From positions 1 to 44,168 of the forward strand of contig JAQGAU010000078.1 in assembly GCA_034698045.1 (NCBI GenBank): 44,168 nt of DNA, in the 5' to 3' direction. A program made the position numbers and the translations under genes. Below the pieces are notes generated by a model that was not told the DNA's origin, searched no databases, and saw only the letters and a list, made by a program, of their open reading frames with translations. Shown piece by piece: positions 11,841 through 24,239 of this stretch. Every line of letters begins with the position of its first letter. Positions within the stretch are counted from its first letter, which is position 1. Source of the DNA: Paramacrobiotus richtersi (lineage: Eukaryota > Tardigrada > Eutardigrada > Parachela > Macrobiotidae).

Positions 11841-13690
11841 TTAGAGAATATTATATAGAACATCCCAATATCTTCCCAGATGGTCAAAATAGCACGAATT
11901 ACGGTACAAATGTACAATCGATTGTAATTCGGTTATTTTGACCAGATTATGTCCATTTCTAAATAATACGTTTGTTATGGCAACCCTTATTGAATCGCTT
12001 TTGTCGCGACACAGAATTCAAAGTGTACTTAAAGTGTCACTCTACGTTTCACAACAAAAGACTGTGATATGAAATTCAAACTTCTGTCCACATTAAAACA
12101 GTAACTATAGTAAGCCGTATCCATTCTTACAAAATTTTTATTATTGACTTAATTAATTAATGGCTACTGTCTTGTGACTGGTTTTTGCCTGTCAAGTTAG
12201 GGAAAATTATTATATCACGGAAAAGGTGAGAAACAACTAGTCCGCTTCGTAACAGGCGTATACAACTGTATTCCTCGCTTCCTAGCTTCGTTACATGCTT
12301 ACAGTGTAGCAAGATCTGGCGGAAACGCTTTACCAATGCCATTGCAATTGTTATTAAAAAACATTTTGTCGTAAACTCGAACGATTTGAACGATCTAGTA
12401 ATAAACCTAAGTTCGCTGAAAGTGTGTTCGATTGACTCCAAATAATAGTTTTTGCGAAGGTTATGGAACTTAAACAGTCACCACACATTTTCTGTCATTT
12501 TCATTACAATACGAAACGCATTTCCAGCACTCTGGACACATTGCTTTTCACACCAGCACAAGGCCAATAAATTATCGCTTTCACATTGGCCACGAAAGGA
12601 ATGATCGTAGCTGTCTTTATGGACATTCCATATGACGGAATGGTGCATTTGCCGGAAGAAGATGCCACATCGAGAGAAGTCTAGCCGGTTGTGTCCTAAT
12701 GATCGTGGCAATTTGATGGGGGACAGGGCACACACATTTGCCTGGGCTAATTTGCAACAGCAGCATTATACATTTTGATGACTACTTGGGAACAGGTTGG
12801 TAATCAAAGGGAAAATGCACAGAAGAACGACACACACACATGTTCTAACTTGTCAGGAACGGGAGAGTGGAGGCGCTTTCAAGCGGAGAATGATGAATGA
12901 GCTGTTGTATTGCCGGGCCCCGGCTCGGCCACATCCTCCCAATCAAGCGACAGGCCAATCGTGCAGCGTGATGAGCGATGTCACACTGGCACACAAACGA
13001 ATCGCACCACACAGTTAATACACTGTGCGGTAACATCCAATCAGCGGTACCAATTATATGCACATTTTTTATTATCGATAAAACTCATTTAAGTATTTCC
13101 TGCAGACAGGCAACGATCTAAAACGTTTAGGAATGGCATATACTGAAGAATATAGTGGAGATTCTGTGGTAAATATGCGATAAAAATAAACTTACGAAAC
13201 GATTATTGCGTTTGCGCTTGAGTAAGTAACAGTCATAACCATATCTCTCTATAACCGTGTTATTATATATCTTTTCTATTCGTAAATATAAGTAAAGTCG
13301 TAAACCGTAAAAGTGCGTTATTTATGAATTAAAGTTCCTCTTAATGGTTTTGTGATAACGGAAGAAGGAAGATTTAAACTGGCAAGTTAAAAAAAATTGT
13401 TGTAAAAAAATGCATTTCTACCGGTACCAGAATCCGTACGAGCATTTCATTTTGATGTGCCAGTCGATCATTGCTTATTACATCCATGTAATTCAAGAAT
13501 AGACGCCTGCGTACCAGAGCCGGCCTCGAGACCCAAGCCCCACCCCTCAATTTAGCCGCAGTTGATTTAGAACGGCACGTAGAACGCCATCGCCAGGGCC
13601 GGAACACAACGCCAATCAGTCTGTATGCCCCTTCTTCGCGTGTGCATTGGAAAAGTTGTGGAAAATTTGTAGCCGATATACCGCGCGCGG

Positions 13691-13697
13691 TATAAAT
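13691..13697 (+). promoter_or_regulatory. TATA box, candidate gbx core promoter
   Basis: TATAAAT follows a GC-rich CCGCGCGCGG stretch and lies 88 bases before the gbx start codon. A start site about 30 bases downstream would leave a 5' UTR of some 55 bases. A second TATAA-like word (TTTATAAG) lies at about 13714. Position and context support a core promoter; there is no transcript evidence. Confidence 0.5.
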
Positions 13698-13778
13698 TGA
13701 TACCCCTATCACTTTTATAAGCCCGCTGGCGGCTCTGCATTTATCTACCACTTCTCAACTTTAAACCCGCGCGGGTGA

Positions 13779-16315
13779 ATGATGGTCACTTCCGCCTGTC
13801 AGGATATGCAGCGGTCCATTTTTTCCAATATTGAAGCCCTGGCGACGGGGAATGCGCCCGTTGCACCTGCCAGTAATCAATACACTTACGGGACGATGCT
13901 GCAGCAGTATGCGGCCATGATGGGCTTACCGGGTGATTACTACACGCAGATGCAGCTGTTGGAGGCCAGGAATTTATGGATGATGAATCCGGGTTATCAG
14001 CATTTATTACAGCAGTATCATAAACAAGCGCCACCGGCGAATAATGCGTTTACATCGGTTATTGAGAAAGTGGCGGATTGTAAGATAGCCGAGGATGCGG
14101 AGCTGAAAGTGTCCACACCTATGCACGGTAAAAAGTCTTAACGGTTTTTTTATAAAGACTAAAGAGTAATCAGAAACAAGAAAATATACGGTTAAATACG
14201 TAATGCACGAAGTGTGAACTGGCTACGTATACATATCGATTTTTCTTCAATATAATACTGTGACCTGTCACAATAATATCACAATCTGTTGCAAGATTAT
14301 CTGTGTTTGACATATATTTGCTGACAAGTATATTACGCTATATCATTTTAACTATAAACAAAATGGTACTTTAATATATATCGAAACCAATCTAATTTTT
14401 ATAACGGCCAAACGATCTGACATTAACATTGTCTTGAAATAGTTCGTAACGAATAATGCTGATTCAAAGGAGACAAAATCGACACAATTTTATAATTATT
14501 ATGTTATCAGAAGTACAGCTTTGCATAAACGATGTTTAGGCAGTATATAGACAAATAACAGATTAAAAAACACTTTACACACGCGGTAAGCTATCATGCA
14601 TGACCTGTCGGAGATGGTTTCCAACGTAAAAATAAAGGAAACGTTTTGTTTTTTTTGAAGAAACATATAATAATATTATCTTACCGTCGGTCCTTAAATA
14701 AGAAATGTATTTTCTGCTGCAAGGACGTTAAACAGTCTAAATGAGATAAAATTATCGCAAGAATTAGAATTCAACGTAATATTAACTGAATCTCTATTCT
14801 CTAACAAATATTTGATTTGGTAATGAATTTCGCGGACTACAAACTTATTGCAATAGCATGCAACTTATGGCCGTATCAACGCGAGGTATAAACAACTTCG
14901 ACGGCAGATTTGCAGCGCTATAACAAATTTAAAAAGAGTTAAGCATGATTACTTTCCGTAATAGTTGTATTAGGTATGGAATAGTAAGTTTTGCAATATG
15001 AAACTATCGAATATGTATAGTAACATAATTGTGAATTGTGTATTCAGTATTAATGTCAGGTTCGAATAAGTTCAGCAATAATTTATGTAAATCGTAATTC
15101 AGTCGGACCAGATATCAAATTAATAAGTACCAAACAAGAGAAAGTTTTGAAGTACTTCATAGCGTAAGGATATTTCGTAAAAGTGCAGCAGTATCTTATA
15201 AGGTATGATAACAATCAAATAAGAAATATTTGTGTTGCAGCTGCCGAGTGTTCGCCGCGTCACGACGCCGACTCGACCCCGACACCTCCCGATCACGAGC
15301 GCATGTCCGAGACGTTGTCGGATGACGGTGATAGCGTGCCGACGGGCTCCAATCCCCCCGAGACCACTTCCGATCCCGGCCGGCCGTTGAATGGCAAAAA
15401 ACAGCGCCGACGGCGGACGGCGTTTACCAGCGAACAGCTGCTCGATCTGGAGCGGGAATTTAACGCCAAGAAGTATCTCAACCTGACCGAACGGGCGGAA
15501 ATCGCCAAAAGTCTACGGTTGAGCGAAGTGCAAGTTAAAATCTGGTAAGCGACAGTTCTAAACTCGGTAGTTACAAACAAAGTTAACTTGAAGTTGTAAC
15601 GAATAATGCATTGTTTCAACTACATTTTTTCGCACAATTTCTAACTAAAATGACTAGACAAGTATTACACAACATAATATAGAAATCTACACAAAATTAA
15701 ATAGTGTAAATAGCAAAATGTAGGTTTATCGATGTGCTAGATAAAGTGAACAAAATCAAAATTATTTAGAATTTATTGCCGGCATTTCCGCGTTGAGAGA
15801 AACTGAAAGTTTCGAAATATTTATAAGGCTAGTAAACTGAAATATTTACAAATTCCTCTGCGCTATAAGAAAACGTAAATCCCCTAAAAACCTCCGTGAC
15901 TTTCGATGGATAGGGACGATTAACCAAAATCCCACTTGACAACAGTGCAAATCTGTTTTCACTCAATCAGCGCGCAGATATATAAACCCGCTGCATTACT
16001 AAACCCCAATTAAGTGTTGACTCTTTTTGCATCAGGTTCCAGAACAAACGTGCCAAGTGGAAGCGGTCCCGTCTGGCGCAGAATAGCGGTATGAGTGGCG
16101 GTGGGCAGAGCGGAGCGACCAGTGGACTGGCGTTGTTATCAGCTGCCGTTCACTCGGCCGCCGCCAGTCCACACGGTCAGCATCATCAGCAGCAGCGCGG
16201 CCATAACGGCGACCGGCCCAAGATTGTCGTTCCCATCCCTGTGCATGTTAATCGGTTTCAGATGCGCGGGCAACATCACCAGAACAATGGGGATAAACCA
16301 GGGAATAAGAATTAA
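13779..16315 (+). CDS. gbx: Gbx/unplugged homeobox transcription factor
   Basis: Nuclear transcription factor used in neural patterning across bilaterians. Three exons: 13779-14127, 15241-15544 and 16036-16315, with GT..AG introns in phases 1 and 2, giving 310 residues. The N-terminus holds an eh1-like repression motif ([11 protein letters not shown], about residues 13-23) and a Met/Gln/Tyr-rich region. The homeodomain is at about 171-230 ([19 protein letters not shown] ... [20 protein letters not shown], then [14 protein letters not shown]). Gln is at homeodomain position 50 and Asn at 51. The C-terminus carries the Gbx signature [13 protein letters not shown] (280-292), which separates Gbx from En, Mnx and other relatives. 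Position 52 is Lys where most Gbx proteins have Arg. The second intron interrupts homeodomain codon 48 (Trp). The start chosen is the first ATG of a tandem ATG pair, 88 bases after the TATA box; a further 5' exon cannot be excluded. Confidence 0.95.
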
Positions 16316-16483
16316 CTGATCTCGATGATTTTTTGTGAATTTTTGAGACTGCGCGGATTGGGGATTATTTTCTATTTTACTTGGTTTAGACATTCCCTGC
16401 ATTTTCTCCGATAGAATTTGTTCCTTTCTTTATTTGTAAATATTTTCATCTATATTTTAATATGTTCACAAATGCATTTGTTT

Positions 16484-16489
16484 AATAAA
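16484..16489 (+). other. poly(A) signal of gbx
   Basis: AATAAA lies 169 bases after the gbx stop codon in an A+T-rich 3' UTR. A second AATAAA is present near 16668. Either could define the 3' end. Confidence 0.5.
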
Positions 16490-19400
16490 AATTCGCTCTG
16501 CCGATTTGCACGGGAATTCTTACTTTGCCGAGTGTTAGTCAGTCGCACTGTAGAAATATCGTTTGCTGCAGTTTACAGCATAATTAACAAGCTGGGTTCT
16601 TCAACAAAGATTTTTCTAACAGAAACTTGCAACAAATATTCGCTAATCAACTGCAATAACGGAAACCAATAAAAGTTCGGACAATTGTAGAAAACTTGAC
16701 CCTGGCCATTGTTCCATATCCATTGTAGATAACTGCAACTGAGGAATTCGCCTATAAGTATACATTAACCTGAAATTATGTGAACATTACTCGACGGCCG
16801 TTAATGTGCAAACCGATTAGTGTACGGTGCCCGCATAATGCATAGGAAACTGCGATTGAAAATTGACTGCACCCAGCTCTATTATGCCCATGTTCTGCTT
16901 CCCCCCACCGGCATCGTATTTGTGATCACAGAGATCCCTCTCGCTCACAAAGCGTTTTGTTATTCTGTTAATTGATCCTGATGACTTTGGCTATTGTAGC
17001 CACCATCTGATACCATCATTAGCCGGGCCACTTTCCAGCCGGCGAATTTGCCGGGTCGCACTGGGGCGACAGAGCGTTATTCGCTTTCTCTGATATAGCG
17101 CTCGCTCTCTCTCTCCCTGGTGACTAATTTACACAAGTGGCGCAAATACATCCATCCGTCATTTCTGGGCCCCTCGATGTACACTGTCACCCCACAGCCA
17201 GCCAACAGGCCCGCATACGAAATCATAACCACATGCGCTGATAATTATACCAATCAGGGTATCGTTTACACAAGGATTGCCGCTTTATTATGAATCGGAT
17301 ATGAGTTGCGGCATAGTCTGATTCTAAATGTTGCCTGCCAGCACAGTTTATGGCCATTGGCTATTCTGTGACTACAGCAGTTCACTTCGATCCTTTTGCC
17401 TCAGACGATTGATTTTCTATAAATTCTTGTGAAAATATTGGCGGGGAAAACTTCCAGCAGTAGCAAAGCGTTGTAATCGCCAAGTGATATGGTTGATTAA
17501 ATTTTGGTAACTAGCTGTGCAGTTTTGTGGAATACTTAGCTAAAAACAACCGTCCAAAGCAGTTACGTTCAGTTCTTCGTCTGAAAGTTCTTTTGGTAAT
17601 ATCTTTCGCAGTACCCGTACAAATTTTGTGTGTCCAAATTCGGAAAAGGATGTATATTCAAATTGCTATTAATATCCAGCTGTTATGTTCGTAGTTTTTC
17701 GTATGTTAAGGGAAAACATTGCATTAGCCAATTAATCATACTGTCAAGATTGGCCAATGGCTAGTGAAACCCAAGCAGATCCACTTCTGGCCAGGCATGC
17801 ATGGCCGCCGCCTCTTGATCACAGTGGCGTCCGGTGGACCCCCTAGCAATTACATGTCCACAAAGTATTGACAATCGGACGCTCTTTTCTCCCCGCTCAC
17901 CGATTGTTATCGGCGGTGATGTAATAACCGGGTGGCTTTGCGGTGTGTCGACAGGCCGATCGCTGCCAGAGGGAGAAAAGGTAATTCGATTAAGGGACAA
18001 TAGGACATTAAGTCTCTGAAGCTAACCGCGCCGCGTCCCCGATCTAATTAGCCATCTTGCGTACACTGCAGGGTAAATCAAATATTTTTCCCGATAGGAC
18101 AATTGGCACCGGCACTGCCAATTATGGGCAATGGATAACAAGCTCTTGATACTGTTGACTTGACGGGTTTACCCGGGCAGATCTACCGACGGCTGGGCTT
18201 AATTGTCAGGCTTTTTGGTAAACAGTTTAATGAGTTTGGATAATTCGTGGATACCCTTTGTTCAGCCTTTAACATGGTACGCAATCTCCTTGAACTTTCG
18301 ATAAAGATATTACTGATTAATTAGGTAAAGATAAAGATCTAGCATTCAAGATTCAACTGTAGCCAACATTAGATAAGATTTTCTTAAATTATCTACATTT
18401 TGTAAAGATCTAGTTTTAATCAGTAAACTAGATTTTGTTTCTGTTTCGTTCTCAGGGTTTCTTCTTTACCTACAGTAAAATTAAACTGGAAACTGGAATT
18501 GTGGTTATTTAGCTTACAAAGAGTAGAAACTTCTCGTATGTAAGTTTTTATTGACGTCGACCGACACGATCAGTCATTTCGCGATACTTATGCAAATCAA
18601 GTTTACACAATCCCCCAACAAGCGCAATTTCATTATTTGAATCCCCAAATCGATACGCAACGCACCATTTACAGTCTTAACGCCTTTTCCCCCCTCGATC
18701 TCCACAAAATTGCATCAGGCCAATTTGCCCGTGTACACTGAGGATCGAAGAAAGAGCCCGCGACCGCGGCTTGAACGCGTGATGATGCAATAACTTGCAA
18801 ATTTGATCGTATTTGTAGCGGCTATTAAATGTAAATTTGCCGTTGTTAACGAGATGGATGGAGGGAAAAAGGCTGACAAAGAGAGCCGGGTGGATGTTTT
18901 AATAGTGGCTAGTTATTGTGGGGGGTGAGCGCGCGCATCCGTATACATACACCAGGAGATATTCGATGGTGAATGAGTTGGCGCGACTATAGTGTCATAA
19001 GTTAGGGGAAAAAGTAATAAAAGATCATTACCAGTAGCCTATCAATTTCACAGTCTAATAACATCCCAGTTTAACATGGTAATTGCTCGACAAGGATGGA
19101 TTGAAGGGGATCCTTGATAGTGCGACTGAAAGGCCGACCTCTAGAAAAAATTGATTAAGCCGATACAGTACCTTCCGCTGCACGATGGAAAGGTCAACTT
19201 GCTCTCTTTTGATCCCCGCGCTTCGTGCATTTTCACGAGCTTAAAGAAAAATACGTTGTTACTTTTTATTTTGTAATATAGTTCGATTACGATATAATTA
19301 GGATGTTCTGGCCGATAATGTAAAGCTGAATCGCAGATTAGATTGCTGCAGGCTAGTTGATACTTCAAAGTGCAAAACACAGCATAACAAGAACAAGTAT

Positions 19401-21340
19401 ATATATGACTGTAATTATAAAATTATGGATATACGTACTATAACTACTTTTAATAATTCTTTCTGAATCTTATATGATCTTTTCGCTTTAACTTTCGAGA
19501 TTTTGACGAATTTAAGCACGCTTTTAACATGCATTTTCCTATCTGTAGTTCTACGCAACTACGTTTTGGTTGAAAATCTTACAAGAAATTAAAGTTAAAA
19601 ATTTTTATATATGTAACGGAAAATGAAGAAAAATGTTGCTAATGCCAGATTATAGTCGTGATCATCGTGACTGTTTCCTCATCATGGTGTAGCGATTGCA
19701 TCTTTATGATCGAGTTCAAAATTACGCTAGAAAAGTCAGCAGTTCAGCTTTGTAATCGGCCATGTTTACCCGGCATCCCAAGCTGGCAGTTGATTTGGGT
19801 TTATTGCAGTCGGACAATTGAGGTGGATTATTAGTGGCTGTGATAACGACGGGATCTCGTAAAATTGTCATTTGTATTCATCAACGACTACTTTGCACTG
19901 CAGTGGCAATTGGATCCACTACGTATACTATACTGCCGTACTGAACGCCTGAAATAATACATGACCAAAACGCTCACACTTCCGGTTACGTTGTGTGACC
20001 CAGATGTATATCCACTTTTATGTAATCACTGTAATGTTATTGCTGTTATACAATGAGCGATCCTTCTTCGAAATGTATTTTCCAGCGGAATGCAATTTTG
20101 TCATTTATTTAATTATGTATATAGTGAATGGTTTTGCTGGTCATGTACCGGTATTGTTTACTGTTGTTGCTATCACTTTATTTAATTTACATGCTGTAAT
20201 CTTGGTACACAACTTACAGTACGTTTTATATGTACAATAAAAAACGTAATCAACTGCGTATAAAATGTTTTAACGTGATTACAGAAGCACGGGCACGAAA
20301 TTCCGATAGAAAACGTTCATTAACGCAGAAAAAAACAACCGGTATACATAACAAAAAGTGGCACTGTCGTACAGTTTGCAAAGGTTATGGAATAATAATT
20401 AAATTACGGATCAGCAAAGATTGGCCAAGGTTTGCATATGTTTCCGAATACTATCTTCCGTCTTTTTTACCGTCTTTTAAAAGACATATTCGGCCATATT
20501 CCCGGCAGCAGTAAGGATACAGAGATTGAGAATGTACTATACGCAAACTGATAATACCGGTTCTGCTGTTAGCCAGCCCGATCCTGCTGCTGGGCCGTGT
20601 GGCGAAGGGTAATTTACGCATGTGATACTTCCGATCTACCGCTTCCGCCAGCATAACTGGTTTTGCTGTTCATCAGATTAAATATCTGGGCTTTATTAGG
20701 CAGAGAATCGGCCATTATCGTCCGGGTGGGGAGTAGATCTGATGCTGGAGCAATGCGAATACGGGCAGGCTAATTAAAAGTTAATGATCCCCAGCGTACT
20801 CGATGTATGTGCGTAGACTGTAATTAAGGCCAGATCAACACTAGTTTGTATAAATTTTCCCACTTTCATTTAGATATGGTATAGGGAACCAAGGGAATCG
20901 TCATTAAACACAACATTTTACTTCCTCTGAATTATATATTAATCGCGTGCAGCGCGGCGAGAGTTTCTGCAGTACATTTACAGTACGTATGCAGCGCCAC
21001 GCGGCAGTGATTTGGAGGTTGCTGCAAGTCACCGGGCAGTGCATAAACATCTTACCATTAAGGGTGACCTTTTTATCGTGCCTGTTCCGACCGCATAAAA
21101 TCAAGACTACATGGTGACTTCCTTTGTATTTGTTATCATATCATAGTAAGGACTCCTGGAACCCAAAAAAGGCTAAAATGGTCATCTTTGAAGACAGGCA
21201 GTCCTCGGACCATGCCGTAGTGCCATCCCTGAAGTAAATTTTTATCTGTGTACATTGAACTTTTAACTGCCATTTTGGAAGCAGTCGAATCACCGTAGCA
21301 CCGACAGCTGGAACGCAGCAGAAACTGAGACCCGAACCAT
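16490..21340. other. gene desert downstream of gbx
   Basis: Nearly 5 kb without a supportable exon. GC-richer unique blocks (about 16790-17250, 17750-18270, 18580-18960, 20500-21120) alternate with A+T-rich sequence. Notable short motifs are a CT-rich GAGA-type tract near 17100-17120, a perfect POU octamer ATGCAAAT at 18590-18597, and the perfect palindrome GTCTTTTAAAAGAC at 20472-20485. The many short open frames lack domains, signal peptides and splice sites. The region probably contains gbx regulatory elements, but this is inferred only from its position and texture. Confidence 0.45.
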
Positions 21341-21352
21341 GCCATTTGGCAT

Positions 21353-22052
21353 GTGTGGGCGTTGGTGGGGACAAAGGACTCAAAGAGTATTCTATGTCAT
21401 GCTACCAAAGCATTACGGACAGCGGTGGCCCTTCGTCTCGGCGCACCCGTGACCACTGCGAATATATATACGCAGCCAGCGCGCGCTGACGAACGAGCTG
21501 GATGCATGCCATGCCCTGAGCCGCAAGAAAAGCGCAGGGAGGAAGAAAGCCCATGCCACAGTACACTTAACGGTATTATCAGGCGGACGTTTGCGTCCGT
21601 CGGGTACAAGACCGAGCTAGAACCACCTGGGATATCCAGGACCCACGGTAAAGACCGGATGGTGTCACTCTATCGCCTTGAGAGCGGGGCAAGATGTTGA
21701 CCTCGGACGCAGTTTGCCGTTGTACCGTCGCTTAATTTGGCCTGTCTCTCTGTCACTTCGCATTACATGCCGAGGGCGGAAAGACCGTCAAATACCAGAG
21801 GATCACTAGCGAATACATCTTCTGCCCGTTGGCCTTTAACTGAAACCCTTGGACCGTGGGGCCCAAGCGTACCGGTTAATGTCCACCTCAATCGGAAGAA
21901 CCCGCCAGGAGTCGGGAGAGAAGCGAACGACCGAGTATATATTCGAACTGCAGCGCGCGAGTGCCATAGCTGTTCTGGGCATAGCGCCGCCCTCGGCTAA
22001 CCTGAATGAAATTTTTTCCGTAATTCGTGAAGGAGGCAGAATGTCTGCCTAG
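21353..22052 (+). mobile_element. decayed non-LTR retrotransposon (LINE) C-terminal remnant
   Basis: The translation matches the tail of a LINE protein family found in many invertebrates. An open stretch (21353-21697) contains GTKDSKSILC, VALRLGAPVT, ARADERA, then LNGIIRRTFASVGYKTELEP directly followed by PGISRTHGK. Later frames contain YIFCPLAF and, shifted by one frame, ETLGPWGPS. In the complete family these precede and follow a DGxxLxPW...WDVTC-type segment, which is disrupted here. The copy has several frame breaks and no reverse transcriptase part within the window, so it is a 5'-truncated, inactive remnant. The region is GC-richer than its surroundings. Family recognition is from memory of motif order; no search was run. 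Confidence 0.6.
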
Positions 22053-22636
22053 GCGCGCTGTTTTGTTGTTGCTGTTATTTTTGCGAGAGCTGTTGTATGT
22101 GAGTTATTGACGTAATATTTAGAATATAAACGAAAGCATATGTATAAGTACAGTATGTACGATGTACAACGCGTACGCTGCGATGTACCATGTATAAAAT
22201 TGATATTTGCATCAGTTCCGTCGATCCTTGGACGTAATAATTACTGTCACTGTGTCGTAGTGCAGTAAATGTGTACAGTAAGACCAGTACAGTTCGTACA
22301 CTGTGGTAAAACCGTGATAGAGTTGTAATTACGAACTATTTTGATTGTTTTGTTTTGATAACAGGTTAGCAACTGCAACAAACCGTCCTCTGTTTTCTTA
22401 TTATCAGCATACTTCTTATCAGCACGAACTGTTTCAGATTTCTGAATGCTTATCCAGATTTAGCAAGCAAGTGGGACACCAGATCTGACACAGCAATATG
22501 TTCTCTAACATTTAAAGGAAGAGCTTTACTGTTCAATTCCTTTGAACCGTATTTTCTTGATACTCAAGTAATTCGCAAACGCTGAATTGCAAACGACCGA
22601 CCCCCGACTAATTCGGTAACACCGAACTCCGACAAC

Positions 22637-23376
22637 ATGAAGGCCACGTTTGTTTTCATTGTTCTTGCAGGTAATTCAGTTCAAGTCTCGTATACGTAGA
22701 TGCTGCATGTGCATTTTCCGATATTGTGCACTCTTTTCAGGAGTCGCTGCTGTGATGCATGCCTTTCCGCGAGTGCAACAACAGCAGCAAGACGACCAGC
22801 CCCGCCAGGGTAGCCAACCCGGTGGACTAACTCATCGCATCCCATATGAGGTATCTGACCATTGCCCCAAATAAACGCAAATTTCTTGAAATTAAGGCAG
22901 ACGCGAAATTTTTACCATTAACCTGACTACACGGTGAAAACAGACGTCACTTATTCAGATTGTTGCTGCCGGTTCGCAGATGTAAAGCTGCAGACTGGTT
23001 CTCTTGGCACAAATGTACGCGAGCAGATGTAACGTTGACAATATCAAAATTCTTAGTCCTATTTTGCTTTCGATAATCAAAGCACTAGTACAATTGGACT
23101 CTCATGACTTGTAACGCGCGGATCGGCTGGCAATTTTTTTTCACGATTAGAAGCTGCATTTCCGCAAACAAATCAGGACCTGGTAAGCGCGGGCACGAGT
23201 GCAAGAAAATCGGGACGATGTATGCAGCCAACGAGGTTATACGCACGCCTGTATTTCCGCATACAAATTCCGTTTACTTGCAGGCGGAGCAGCCTTACGT
23301 AGTTATTGCTCAGGACGGTCTCCAACGGCAAAGGCCGGCGCGAGGTGCGCCGGGAGTGGTGTCCGGAAAGGTGTAG
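22637..23376 (+). CDS. small secreted protein or peptide precursor, unknown function
   Basis: Not recognised. Exon 1 (22637-22670) and exon 2 (22741-22850) join in phase 1 and encode a clear signal peptide, MKATFVFIVLAGVAAVMHA, followed by FPRVQQQQQDDQPRQGSQP and LTHRIPYE. Acceptor TTTTCAG and donors GTAATT and GTATCT support this. The best third exon is 23284-23376 (acceptor TTTACTTGCAG), in phase 0, encoding AEQPYVVIAQDGLQRQRPARG and ending SGKV; the full model is 78 residues. If the second intron is retained the protein ends after eight more codons (stop at 22872-22874). A short extra exon with a good acceptor near 23149 and donor at 23182 could also be used. The mature protein is Gln/Pro/Arg-rich and has no cysteine. 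A neuropeptide or secreted low-complexity protein is possible, but no function is claimed. Confidence 0.55.
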
Positions 23377-23585
23377 AAGAGCGATAACCCACTGCGTTTT
23401 CTACTGCGCGCGTTTAAACTGCTGCCTATAAGTATAACATTTTGCTGTGAATGAGCCACAAGTGTTGTGTGTTACTGTTGCCGTTTAATGCCTATGTACC
23501 AGCTGTACTGCCCAATTTGTTAACTTACATTGTTAGCTACAATCGTATATCTTAGCTACTTACTTGTTAGCTGTATAGTCCCCAT

Positions 23586-23591
23586 AATAAA
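23586..23591 (+). other. poly(A) signal of the secreted-peptide gene
   Basis: AATAAA lies 210 bases after the stop of the 22637-23376 gene, in A+T-rich sequence. It supports the strand and the approximate end of that gene. Confidence 0.45.
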
Positions 23592-24239
23592 ATACGCTTT
23601 CTGTAGCTTACCATAGTCTGGAAGTATCGCCATCTCTTCCGATCGTGGCACACCAGAATGGCGCCAACCATTTAGACGCGTGATCTTTTATATAAGCCCC
23701 ACCAAAACGGAACGGCCATATTTGCCATTTGGTAAACAGGGCCGCGGCCATCGTTTCGAAAAAGCCTCGTTATCAAAAGTTATTGCTAGCATAAAGGTCA
23801 TCAGTGCGCCACTCCTCAGCTGTGCAGTTCTGACTGGACCAAGTTCCTTTGGCCTAATTTCATTCCTAATGAAAAACTACATGGTTTTTATGCAAAACGT
23901 AAGACGTTAACATAGCAGCTCATCGAACACGCTTCTTTTATAAATACAACAAAAGCGGGACACGACAAACACAATAACTTCTGAATGTCGTAATATACGT
24001 AATGCCGAATTCTTTGCTGATTTTGTACTATCGTTGCTGAGCTTCGTTCCTTTTTTACTTCTCCTTGTTATCCTGAATCATATTTCTAATTGACTTAATT
24101 AAGTTAATTTTTATTGATTCATCTCTTCTAGGTAATTTGTATTTAGTTCAATTATCTTGATATACAGTATAGTTGTTATTGACCGAAGTGAAGCGAATAC
24201 TCTGAATACTCTGCCAAAATATGGCAAAAGACCAGCGCG
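23592..24239. other. intergenic, nothing recognised
   Basis: Non-coding sequence between the secreted-peptide gene and a LINE remnant. The open frame 23680-23910 (+) shows no domain. No repeat or RNA gene was seen. Confidence 0.4.

Larger units (their letters stand above)
4515..13690. other. gene desert upstream of gbx
   Basis: About 9 kb with no supportable coding exon. Many short open frames exist on both strands, but none shows a domain, a signal peptide or paired splice sites. The longest are 6454-6759 (-), 11403-11738 (+) and 13374-13751 (-). A+T-rich tracts alternate with GC-richer, non-repetitive blocks (about 6560-6830, 7690-8200, 9860-10230, 11150-11700, 12480-13020) that look like regulatory DNA. 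A desert of this kind beside a developmental homeobox gene commonly holds enhancers; that is inference. Simple repeats are listed separately. Confidence 0.5.

Noticed and set aside
4515-13690. Search for LTR, retroviral, Polinton or other virus-like elements here and elsewhere in the window
   Set aside because: No long terminal repeats, protease, integrase, capsid or envelope-like frames were recognised anywhere. The only mobile-element remnants seen are LINE tails.
13374-13751. 125-codon minus-strand open frame upstream of gbx
   Set aside because: Covers the gbx TATA box and 5' UTR; no domain, no signal peptide and no splice partner.
15293-15619. 108-codon minus-strand open frame over the gbx homeobox
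   Set aside because: Shadow of the homeobox exon on the other strand.
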